From assembly GCA_046094825.1 (NCBI GenBank), contig JBJTIF010000126.1, positions 1 to 64,000 on the forward strand: a DNA stretch of 64,000 nucleotides. The letters are read 5' to 3'. Below the pieces are notes generated by a model. The model saw only the letters and a list, made by a program, of their open reading frames with translations, made no database searches and was not told the DNA's origin. This document shows positions 44,623-52,493 of this stretch, in pieces (the stretch's first letter is position 1; each line of letters starts with the position of its first letter). A program made the translations under genes and the position numbers. Source of the stretch: JBJTIF01 sp046094825 (GTDB lineage: Bacteria > Actinomycetota > UBA4738 > HRBIN12).

Positions 44623-46631
44623 GGACCCGCCGGCTCTGGGCGTCGATCATCGTCGTCGCGACGCTCGTCGCGGGCGCGATCGCCTCGTGGGTCGTCGGCG
44701 TGCGTCCGGTGCTCGGGCTCGACCTCGAGGGCGGGGTCTCCGTGATCCTCACGGCGCCGCAGGACACGCCGCCGGACGTCATGGAGCGCGCGCTCGAGAA
44801 CATCCGTCGGCGGATCGACGCGTTCGGCACCGCGGAGCCGCAGCTCTTCGTCTCCGGGACGAGCATCGAGGTGCAGATCCCGGGGCTCGCACGCGGCAGC
44901 GTCGAGGAACGCGCGATCGCGCGGTCGTGCGTCCGCGACGCGGGCGGCGCGTCGTGGGGCTGCTTCGACACCGAGGGCGAGGCCACGACGGCGCTCGACG
45001 GCACGGTCGTCGCGCCCGTGGTCCGCCAGGTGTGCCTGACCGGCGACGTGTGGGGCGGCCAGGCGCCGTGCTTCCCCTCGGTCGACGCCGCGCAGACGGC
45101 GCTCGACGGCATCGCGATCGCGGCCGGCGACGCCGCGTCGCCCTCGCCGACCGGGACGGGACCCGCGCCCGCGACGACCGTGTGCCTCGACGGCACCGGG
45201 CTCGCGGAGGCGCCGTGCTTCGCGAGCCGCGAGGAGGCGCAGGCGGCGCTCGACGCGATCGCCCTCGGCGAGCCGGACGAGGAGTTCTGCCTCCAGCGCG
45301 ACGGGGCGACGATCGAGGCCGACGGCGTCGTGCCCTGCGCGGCGACCGCGGATGCGGCCGATGCGGTCCTCGCGGGGCTCTCCGTCGTGACGGAGACCCG
45401 TGAGTTCTGCGTCGTGAGCTCGGCCGGTCGCGACCTCGGCTGCTTCGGGTCCCAGGCCGACGCGGACGCGAAGCTCCAGGCGACCGGACAGGAGCGCCTC
45501 CTCGAGGTCATCGGGACGACCGCGCGGCTCGAGCAACGCGAGGTCCTCGGCATCTACGCCCCGGGCGACCCGACGTACGACGCGACCCCCCTCACGTGCG
45601 CGACGGACGCCGAACGGGCGACCGACGCCTGCTCGCCGGAGGCGCTCGCCGACCAGGAGGTCGTCTACGCGGGGCAGGGCGACGCCGCGGTGAAGTACGT
45701 GCTCGGTCCGCAGGCGCTCACCGGGGACGCGATCCGCCGCGCGACCGCCGTGTTCGGCACGGGCGGGACGGACGGCACCGGCGCGACCGGGTGGCAGATC
45801 GACTTCGAACTCACCTCCGCGGGCTCGGACGCGTTCGGCGAGCTCACGCAGCGCCTCATCGGCAAGCAGCTCGCGATCGTCGTCGACGAGGTCGTGATCT
45901 CCGCGCCGACGGTCCAGAGCGCGATCACCGGCGGCTCGGGCGTCATCACGGGGGCGTTCACCGAGCAGGAGGCTCGCGACCTCGCGACGCAGCTGAACGC
46001 GGGGGCGCTCCCCGTCGCCCTCACGACCGAGCAGGTCCTCACCGTCAGCCCGACGCTCGGCAAGGAGTCGCTCGACCAGGGACTCCTCGCGGCGATCGCG
46101 GGGCTTGTCGCGCTCGCGCTCTACCTCCTCTTCTACTACCGGCTCCTCGGCATCGTCGCGTGGTTCGGGATGTCGATCTGGGCGCTCCTCGCCGTCGCGC
46201 TCGTGTCGCTCGCGGGGACGGCGATCGGCTACAGCCTCACGCTCGCCGGCGTCGCGGGGCTCGTCATCTCGCTCGGGGTGACCGCCGACTCCTACATCGT
46301 CTTCTTCGAACGCCTGAAGGACGAGGTGCGCGCGGGTCGGACGCCGCGGGCCGCGGTCCAGCCGGCGTTCAAGCGCGCGTACCGCACGATCGTCGCGGCG
46401 GACGTCGTGACCGGGCTCGCCGCGATCGTGCTCTACGTGACGGCGATCAGCTCCGTACGCGGCTTCGCCCTCACCCTCGGCGTCGCGACCCTCCTCGACC
46501 TCTTCGTCGTGTACTTCTTCAAGCGTCCGACGGTCTTCCTCATCGCGCGGAGCGACCGGCTCGTGAACCTCCCCGGCTTCGGCCTCACGAGCGGGGTCGC
46601 CGCGGAGCCCCTCCCGGGGGAGGGCCGATGA
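44619..46631 (+). CDS. secD: Protein-export membrane protein SecD with an enlarged, cysteine-repeat exported domain
   Basis: SecD with SecF pulls exported proteins out of the Sec channel using the proton gradient. The 670-residue protein has membrane helix 1 (about 10-28) and the conserved LGLDLEGGVSVIL (D1, about 33-45). The exported domain normally runs straight from the 'VQIPGL' strand (about 85-90) to 'TARLE' (about 301-305). Here about 205 extra residues lie between them, carrying five cysteine pairs. A sixth pair follows at 327/338. The usual D4 region, FTEQEARDLATQLNAGALPV, and five further helices (about 485-650) follow normally. It overlaps secF by four bases. Confidence 0.95.
   Translation: MRTRRLWASIIVVATLVAGAIASWVVGVRPVLGLDLEGGVSVILTAPQDTPPDVMERALENIRRRIDAFGTAEPQLFVSGTSIEVQIPGLARGSVEERAIARSCVRDAGGASWGCFDTEGEATTALDGTVVAPVVRQVCLTGDVWGGQAPCFPSVDAAQTALDGIAIAAGDAASPSPTGTGPAPATTVCLDGTGLAEAPCFASREEAQAALDAIALGEPDEEFCLQRDGATIEADGVVPCAATADAADAVLAGLSVVTETREFCVVSSAGRDLGCFGSQADADAKLQATGQERLLEVIGTTARLEQREVLGIYAPGDPTYDATPLTCATDAERATDACSPEALADQEVVYAGQGDAAVKYVLGPQALTGDAIRRATAVFGTGGTDGTGATGWQIDFELTSAGSDAFGELTQRLIGKQLAIVVDEVVISAPTVQSAITGGSGVITGAFTEQEARDLATQLNAGALPVALTTEQVLTVSPTLGKESLDQGLLAAIAGLVALALYLLFYYRLLGIVAWFGMSIWALLAVALVSLAGTAIGYSLTLAGVAGLVISLGVTADSYIVFFERLKDEVRAGRTPRAAVQPAFKRAYRTIVAADVVTGLAAIVLYVTAISSVRGFALTLGVATLLDLFVVYFFKRPTVFLIARSDRLVNLPGFGLTSGVAAEPLPGEGR
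44892..45506 (+). repeat. Degenerate cysteine-pair repeats encoded within secD
   Basis: Residues about 92-296 of SecD hold five units of the form C-x(10-15)-C-(F)-x-(S/T)-x2-A-x2-A-(L). The cysteines are 104/115, 139/151, 189/200, 224/240 and 264/275. Examples are CFASREEAQAALDAI and CFPSVDAAQTALDGI. Units start 35-50 residues apart, with acidic and Pro/Ser-rich linkers. The repetition is clear in the protein but only weak in the DNA, so the duplications are old. Confidence 0.85.
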
Positions 46632-47719
46632 ACCTCGAACGCGCCATCTCGACGTTCCGGGGGCACACCGTCCCGCACTTCCGGATCGTCCAGCAGCGCC
46701 GCCGGTGGGCGATCGCGTCGGGGATCGTGATCCTGCTCTCCTTGGCGGGGTTCCTCGTGCGCGGCATCAACCTCTCGATCGAGTTCACGGGCGGGACGCA
46801 GCTCCTCTACGAGAACCCGTCGGGTGCGACCGTCGATGCCATCCGCGGCACGCTCGCCGCCGAACCCTTCGCCCGCGAGGCGGCGGAGATCCAGTCGGTC
46901 GGCAGCGGCGGGGTGTCCGTCCGCACGACCTCGCTCACCGACCTCACCCCGGACGAGCGGACGGCGCTCATCGCGGCGCTCGCGGACCAGGCCGGGATCG
47001 AGCCGGAGGCGATCAGCCAGCAGGTCGTCGGGCCGACGTGGGGCGCGCAGATCTCGCGCCAAGCCCTCATCGGGCTCATCGTCGTCCTCCTCGCGATCAC
47101 CCTCTACATCACGCTGCGCTTCGAGTGGAAGATGGCGATCGGCGCGATGGTCGCGCTCCTCCACGACGTCGTGATCACGGGGGGCATCTACGCCCTCTCG
47201 GGTCGCGAGGTCGCACCGGCGACGGTCATCGCGATCCTCACGATCCTCGGGTTCTCGCTCTACGACACCGTCGTCATCTACGACAAGGTCAAGGAGAACG
47301 CGGACAACCCCGCGATGCTCGGGCGGGCGACGTACGAAGAGGTCGCGAACACCTCGATGAACCAGGTGTTCATGCGCTCGGTGAACACGTCCCTCGTCGT
47401 CATCCTGCCGATCATCTCGCTCCTGTTCTTCGGCGGCGCGACCCTGAAGGACTTCGCGCTCGCGATGCTCATCGGGACGACGACGGGCGCGTACTCATCG
47501 ATCTTCATCGCCACGCCGCTCCTCGTCGTCCTGAAGGAACGAGAGCCGAAGATGACGATGCTCCGTCACCGCCTCGAGCGCGAGGGCCAGCGTCACCGCG
47601 ACGACGCCGCGCCGGTCGCTGCGGTCGCGACGGCGCCGGTCGCCGCGGTGCTCCCGTCCGCCGGCGCGACCTCGCCGCGACCCCGACGCACGAAGCCGAA
47701 GCGGAAGCGCCGCCGCTGA
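46628..47719 (+). CDS. secF: Protein-export membrane protein SecF
   Basis: The partner of SecD. The 363 residues show helix 1 (about 28-45), NLSIEFTGGTQLLYE (the SecF D1 signature), the exported P4 domain (about 65-135), and five helices from about 143 to 295. These include the LHDVVITGGIYALSG and ILTILGFSLYDTVVIYDKV blocks; the latter is the conserved functional motif of the SecF second half. The tail after about 320 is Ala/Pro-rich and ends in KPKRKRRR, a strongly basic cytoplasmic end that may bind ribosome or membrane. The stop overlaps the apt ATG (TGATG). Confidence 0.95.
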   Translation: MNLERAISTFRGHTVPHFRIVQQRRRWAIASGIVILLSLAGFLVRGINLSIEFTGGTQLLYENPSGATVDAIRGTLAAEPFAREAAEIQSVGSGGVSVRTTSLTDLTPDERTALIAALADQAGIEPEAISQQVVGPTWGAQISRQALIGLIVVLLAITLYITLRFEWKMAIGAMVALLHDVVITGGIYALSGREVAPATVIAILTILGFSLYDTVVIYDKVKENADNPAMLGRATYEEVANTSMNQVFMRSVNTSLVVILPIISLLFFGGATLKDFALAMLIGTTTGAYSSIFIATPLLVVLKEREPKMTMLRHRLEREGQRHRDDAAPVAAVATAPVAAVLPSAGATSPRPRRTKPKRKRRR

Positions 47720-48240
47720 TGGACATCCCCCAGCTCCGGGCGCTCGTCCGCGACGTCCCCGACTTCCCGAAGCCGGGCATCGTCTTCAAGGACATCACGC
47801 CGCTCCTCGCAGATCCGCTCGCGTTCTCGACGGTCATCGACCTCATCGTCGTCCACTTCGGTCGCGGCAACGTCGACAAGGTGGTCGGGATCGAGGCGAG
47901 GGGGTTCATCCTCGCCTCGCCGGGCGCCTACCACTTCGGCGCGGGCTGCGTGCCGGTCCGCAAGGCGGGGAAGCTCCCCGCCGCCACCGCGGCCGAGGCG
48001 TACGCGCTCGAGTACGGCGACGCCACTCTCGAGATCCACACCGATACGATCCTGCCGGGGGAGCGCGTCCTCATCGTCGACGACGTCCTCGCGACCGGCG
48101 GGACGGCGCGCGCGGCCGCGAACCTCGTCGAGCGCGTCGGCGGCCGCGTCGTCGGCATCGCGTGCCTCATCGAGCTCGGGTTCCTCGGCGGCCGCGCGAC
48201 GGTCGGCGACCACGACGTCTTCTCGCTCCTCGACTACTGA
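47719..48240 (+). CDS. apt: Adenine phosphoribosyltransferase
   Basis: It salvages adenine to AMP with PRPP. The 173-residue protein has the purine-side start VRDVPDFPKPGIVFKDITPL, the IEARGFILA flexible-loop neighbourhood, RKAGKLP, and the PRPP-binding loop VLIVDDVLATGGTARA. The length is normal. The ATG overlaps the secF stop. secDF-apt-rel is the usual order in actinobacteria and many other Gram-positive bacteria. Confidence 0.95.
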   Translation: MDIPQLRALVRDVPDFPKPGIVFKDITPLLADPLAFSTVIDLIVVHFGRGNVDKVVGIEARGFILASPGAYHFGAGCVPVRKAGKLPAATAAEAYALEYGDATLEIHTDTILPGERVLIVDDVLATGGTARAAANLVERVGGRVVGIACLIELGFLGGRATVGDHDVFSLLDY

Positions 48241-48275
48241 GCGCCGTCCCGCCCGGGCGGCGGGGGACCCGCCGC

Positions 48276-48281
48276 TACACT
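48276..48281 (+). promoter_or_regulatory. -10 of the rel gene
   Basis: TACACT lies 19 bases before the TTG start. GGAGGG between them is the ribosome-binding site. Confidence 0.5.
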
Positions 48282-48300
48282 GGGGCGCAGGAGGGAGCCG

Positions 48301-50547
48301 TTGGAGAGCCGGGAGCCTGCGCGCAGCGAACGCCGGGGCGGCCTCCTCGCGCGGCGCCGGGGTGACCAGGCCCCCGCACGGGCCTCGTTCGACGGGCTCC
48401 TCCAGGCGCTGAAGGCCCGCAATCCCCGCGGCGACCTCGTCCGCGTCCAGCAGGCCTACGACCTCGCGGACGCCGCCCACGCCGGCCAGCGGCGGATGTC
48501 CGGCGAGGACTACATCGAACACCCGATCGCGGTCGCCCGGATCGTCGCCGAGCTCGGCCTCGATACGACCGCCGTCCTCGCGGCGCTCCTCCACGACACC
48601 GTCGAGGACACGCCGCTCACGCTCGAGGAGATCCGGGAAGCCTTCGGCGACGAGGTCCGCGTCCTCGTCGGCGGCCTCACGAAGCTCGATGGGATCGCGT
48701 TCCGCACCCGCGAGCATGAGCAGGCGGAGAACGTCCGGAAGATGATGGTCGCGATGGCGGGGGACATCCGCGTCCTCCTCATCAAGCTCGCCGACCGGCT
48801 CCACAACATGCGCACGCTCGGTGCGCTCGAACCGCCCCGCCAGGAACGGATCGCCCGCGAGACGCTCGCGATCTACGCGCCGCTCGCCGACCGGCTCGGG
48901 GTCCAGCAGTGGAAGTGGGAGCTCGAGGACCTCGCGTTCAAGACGCTCCACCCCGGTCCGTACCGGGAGATCGCGCACCTCGTGGAACGCCGCCGCGAGG
49001 AGCGCCAGGAGTACGTCGACGGCCTCCTCGGCGCGATCCGCCAGCGGCTCCGCGAGGCGGGCATCAAGGCCGAGATCGACGGGCGACCGAAGCACCTGTA
49101 CTCGATCTACGAGAAGATGGTGATCGGCGGCAAGGAGTTCGACGAGATCTACGACCTCGCCGGCGTCCGCGTCCTCGTCGCCACGACCCGCGACGCCTAC
49201 GGTGCGCTCGGCGCCGTCCACGCCCTGTGGAAGCCCGTCCCCGGACGGTTCAAGGACTACGTCGCGATGCCGAAGGAGAACATGTACCAGTCGCTCCACA
49301 CGACGGTCGTCGGTCCCGGAGGGCGCCCGCTCGAGGTGCAGATCCGGACGCACGAGATGCACCGGACGGCCGAGTACGGCATCGCCGCGCACTGGCGCTA
49401 CAAGGAGGGGCGCGATGGCCGACGGTCGAAGGACGCCGCCGACCTCACGTGGCTGCGGCAGATGCTCGAGTGGCTCCAGGACGCGGCCGATCCGACCGAC
49501 GTCATGGAGGGGCTGCGCATCGACCTCTACGGCGGCCAGGTGTTCGTCTTCACGCCGAAGGGCGACGTCGTGAACCTCCCCGACGGGGCGACGCCGGTCG
49601 ACTTCGCGTACACGATCCACACGGAGGTCGGGCACCGGACGATGGGGGCGAAGGTGAACGGTCGCCTCGTGCCGCTCGACTACCAGCTCCGCACCGGCGA
49701 CACCGTCGAGGTGCTCACATCGCGCTCGGTCGACGAGGGGCCCTCGCAGGACTGGCTCGGGTTCGTCGTCTCCCCGCGGGCGCGGACGAAGATCCGCCAG
49801 TGGTTCAGCCGCGAGCGGCGCGAGGACGCGCTCGAGGAGGGGCGCGACGCGCTCCAGCGCCTCCTGCGCAAGCAGCACCTCCCCGTGCGCCGGCTCGCGA
49901 CCGACGCCGCACTGCGGACGGTCGCCGCCGACCTCGGGTTCCCCGACGTCGACGCGCTCCACATCGCGGTCGGCGAGGGCGCGGTCTCGCCGCAGTCGGT
50001 CCTCGCGCGGATGACGCGCGATGCGAACGAGACCGCGGAGGAGGAGACCGCCGAGGTTCCGCTCGCTCGGCCCGTCGACCTCGAGCGCACGCGCGGGACC
50101 TCGAGCGTCGTCGTCCCCGGCGACGAGGACGTGTGGGTGCGCCTCGCGCGCTGCTGCACGCCCGTGCCCGGCGACGAGATCCTCGGGTTCGTCACCCGCG
50201 GGGCCGGCGTCTCGGTCCACCGCACCGACTGCCCGAACGCCGTCGCGCTCCGCGGGCAGCCCGAGCGCCTCATGCCGGTGTCCTGGCGGGCCGGGCGATC
50301 GACGTCCTTCGTCGTCGCGGTCGCGGTCGAGGCGCTCGACCGGACCCGGCTGCTCTCCGACGTCGCGATGGCCCTGTCGGACCACCACGTGAACATCCTG
50401 TCGGCGACCTCGACCGTCCGCAAGGACCGGACGACGACCCTGCGGTTCACCTTCGAGCTCGCCGACATCGCGCACCTCGCCGGCCTCCTCGCGGCGGTGC
50501 GCAAGGTGGACAACGTGTACGACGCGTACCGCATCGTGCCCCGCTGA
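48301..50547 (+). CDS. rel: Bifunctional (p)ppGpp synthetase/hydrolase (Rel/SpoT family)
   Basis: It makes and destroys the stringent-response alarmone. The 748 residues show, in order, an intact HD hydrolase domain (HAGQRRMSGEDYIEHPIAVA, LLHDTVEDTPLT, about 60-160). The synthetase domain follows (about 240-350; GRFKDYVAMPKENMYQSLHT has the 'RxKD' form seen in bifunctional Rel). A TGS domain comes next (GQVFVFTPKGDVVNLPDGAT, about 413-475), then a zinc-finger-like Cys region with RCCTPVPGDEILGF and DCPNA, and a C-terminal ACT domain (about 665-745). Both activities should be present. TTG is the start after GGAGGGAG. Confidence 0.95.
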   Translation: MESREPARSERRGGLLARRRGDQAPARASFDGLLQALKARNPRGDLVRVQQAYDLADAAHAGQRRMSGEDYIEHPIAVARIVAELGLDTTAVLAALLHDTVEDTPLTLEEIREAFGDEVRVLVGGLTKLDGIAFRTREHEQAENVRKMMVAMAGDIRVLLIKLADRLHNMRTLGALEPPRQERIARETLAIYAPLADRLGVQQWKWELEDLAFKTLHPGPYREIAHLVERRREERQEYVDGLLGAIRQRLREAGIKAEIDGRPKHLYSIYEKMVIGGKEFDEIYDLAGVRVLVATTRDAYGALGAVHALWKPVPGRFKDYVAMPKENMYQSLHTTVVGPGGRPLEVQIRTHEMHRTAEYGIAAHWRYKEGRDGRRSKDAADLTWLRQMLEWLQDAADPTDVMEGLRIDLYGGQVFVFTPKGDVVNLPDGATPVDFAYTIHTEVGHRTMGAKVNGRLVPLDYQLRTGDTVEVLTSRSVDEGPSQDWLGFVVSPRARTKIRQWFSRERREDALEEGRDALQRLLRKQHLPVRRLATDAALRTVAADLGFPDVDALHIAVGEGAVSPQSVLARMTRDANETAEEETAEVPLARPVDLERTRGTSSVVVPGDEDVWVRLARCCTPVPGDEILGFVTRGAGVSVHRTDCPNAVALRGQPERLMPVSWRAGRSTSFVVAVAVEALDRTRLLSDVAMALSDHHVNILSATSTVRKDRTTTLRFTFELADIAHLAGLLAAVRKVDNVYDAYRIVPR

Positions 50548-50603
50548 GGACCGGCGCGCCGGCCGCGGGTCGGCGGGTCCCCGGGCGGCACGGGGCCCCG
50601 CGA

Positions 50604-50609
50604 TACGAT
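50604..50609 (+). promoter_or_regulatory. -10 of the metallo-hydrolase-hisS operon
   Basis: TACGAT lies nine bases before the ATG at 50619, giving a nearly or fully leaderless message. Confidence 0.5.
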
Positions 50610-50618
50610 GCCCGCCTC

Positions 50619-51236
50619 ATGTGGATCGACGTGTTCTCCGACAACTCCTTCGAGACGAACTGCTGGCTCATCGCGGCCGAGGGGAGCGACGACGCGGTCG
50701 TCGTCGACCCCGGCTTCTCGCCCGCCCGGGTCCGCCGGATGCTCGAGGCCGAGGGGAAGCGCCCGGTCGCCGTGCTCGCGACCCACGGTCACTTCGACCA
50801 CGTCGGGGCGGCGGCGGAGTTCTGCGGGGAGGACCTCCCGTTCCACATCCACGAAGCGGATGCCCCGGCGCTCATCGACCCCGCCGCGTGGGGGGCGGGC
50901 TACGAGACGCCGCCGGTCCCGGTCCGGGAGGTCCGCACGGTCGTGGACGGCGACGTCCTCACGTTCGCGGGCTTCCGGATCGAGGTCGTCCACACGCCGG
51001 GCCACACGCCGGGGTCGGTCCTGTACCGGACGGACGGCTGGGTCCTCTCCGGCGACGTCGTGTTCGCCGGTGCGATCGGCCGCAGCGACTTCCCGAACTC
51101 CTCGGCGAGCGCGATGGACGCGAGCCTCGCGCGCTTCCTCGAGCTCCCCGACCCGTTGCCGGTGCTCCCCGGACACGGCCCGCGGACGACGGTCGGTCGC
51201 GAGCGCACGTCGAACCCGTACCTGCGGGGCCGTTGA
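50619..51236 (+). CDS. Metallo-beta-lactamase-fold hydrolase (glyoxalase II-like)
   Basis: The 205-residue protein has the zinc motif ATHGHFDHVGAAAEFCG (HxHxDH, about residue 54). It also has HTPGHTPGSVLYR, SGDVVFAGAIGRSDFP and the final histidine in LPGHGPRTTVGRE, matching the small COG0491 group often placed before hisS. Members act on glutathione or bacillithiol/mycothiol thioesters or related metabolites; the substrate here is unknown. Its stop overlaps the hisS ATG (TGATG). Confidence 0.88.
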   Translation: MWIDVFSDNSFETNCWLIAAEGSDDAVVVDPGFSPARVRRMLEAEGKRPVAVLATHGHFDHVGAAAEFCGEDLPFHIHEADAPALIDPAAWGAGYETPPVPVREVRTVVDGDVLTFAGFRIEVVHTPGHTPGSVLYRTDGWVLSGDVVFAGAIGRSDFPNSSASAMDASLARFLELPDPLPVLPGHGPRTTVGRERTSNPYLRGR

Positions 51237-52493
51237 TGGACCTCGCGCCGCCCCGCGGCACCGACGATCTCCTGCCTCCGCGATCGGACGCGATGCTCGG
51301 GCTCTACGACGCCGCCCACGACGCCGCCCGGCTCCGCGGGTTCCGCTACGTCGAGACGCCGACGTTCGAGCACACGGAGCTCTTCGCGCGGACCTCGGGC
51401 GACACGTCGGACGTCGTCACGAAGGAGATGTACACGTTCGACGATCAGGGCGGACGCTCGATGACGCTCCGACCGGAGTCCACCGCCGCGGTCGTCCGCG
51501 CCTACCTCGCCAACGCGCACGACCTCGGGGCGACGTTCCGCGGGTACTACGTCCACACGAACTTCCGGCACGCGCGTCCCCAGGCGGGCCGGCTGCGCGA
51601 GTTCCGCGTGTTCGGCGCCGAGATCCTCGGCTCCGCCTCGCCCGAGGCCGACGTCGAGGTGATCGCGATGGCGGACGCGTTCCTCCGCGCGCGCGGGCTC
51701 ACCCGCACCGCGCTCCACGTGAACTCGATCGGCGATCCCGCGTGTCGCCCCGCGTACCGGGCTGCGCTCGTCGCGCACCTCGCCCCGCACGCCGATGCCT
51801 TCGACGAGGACTGCCGCGCCCGGCTCGAGGCGAACCCCCTCCGCGTCCTCGACTGCAAGGTCGACCGAGATCATCCCGCGGTGCGCTCCGCGCCCGCGAT
51901 CACCGACCACCTCTGCGCCGACTGCCGCGCGCACCTCGAGGGCGTCCGCGCGGGCCTCGCCGCCGCCGGGATCTCCTGGACCGAGGACCCCCGGCTCGTC
52001 CGCGGGCTCGACTACTACACGCGGACGGCCTTCGAGTTCGTGTCCGACGCGCTCCCCGCGGCGCAGGCCACCGTGTGCGGCGGCGGGCGCTACGACGGGC
52101 TCGCCGAGGTGCTCGGCGGCGCCGACACGCCCGGCGTGGGCTTCGGCATGGGTCTCGACCGCGTGCTCCTCGCCCTCGAGGGGGAGGGGCTCGCGTGGCC
52201 ACCGCCGCGCGCGCCGCGCGTGTTCGTCGTCGCGGTCGGCGCAGGTGCGCGCGGCGGCGGCCACGCTCCTCACCGACCTCCGCGCGGCCGGTGTCGCGGC
52301 GACCGCGGCGCTCGAGGATCGGCCGGTGAAGGCGCAGTTCAAGATGGCCGATCGCGTGGGCGCATCCGTCGCCGCCGTCGTCGGCGAGCGCGAGGCCGCC
52401 GAGGGCGTCGTCACGATCCACCGCCTCGACGACGGCACCGAGCGGACCGTCCCGCGCGCCGCCGCCGTCGCCGAGCTCGGGGGGTCCGCGTGA
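51236..52493 (+). CDS. hisS: Histidyl-tRNA synthetase, frame broken near 52240
   Basis: It charges tRNA-His. The class II signature is intact in the first frame: PRGTDDLLPP, FEHTELFARTSGDTSDVV, TLRPESTAAVVRAY, NFRHARPQAGRLREF, LVRGLDYYTRTAFEF and GVGFGMGLDRVLLAL. After VFVVAVGA (about 52240) the frame fails, and the anticodon-binding domain resumes in another frame (QVRAAAATLLTDLRAAG to the TGA at 52491-52493). The shift needs +1, or loss of two (mod three) bases, and about one to three residues appear missing there. No slippery sequence is seen. Since hisS is essential and usually single, an error in the sequence is the likeliest cause, with a true lesion possible. Its stop overlaps aspS. 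Confidence 0.85.

Noticed and set aside
44892..45506. Intein or inserted mobile element inside secD
   Set aside because: No splicing motifs or endonuclease signature; the segment is internally repetitive and keeps frame and base composition like the rest of secD.
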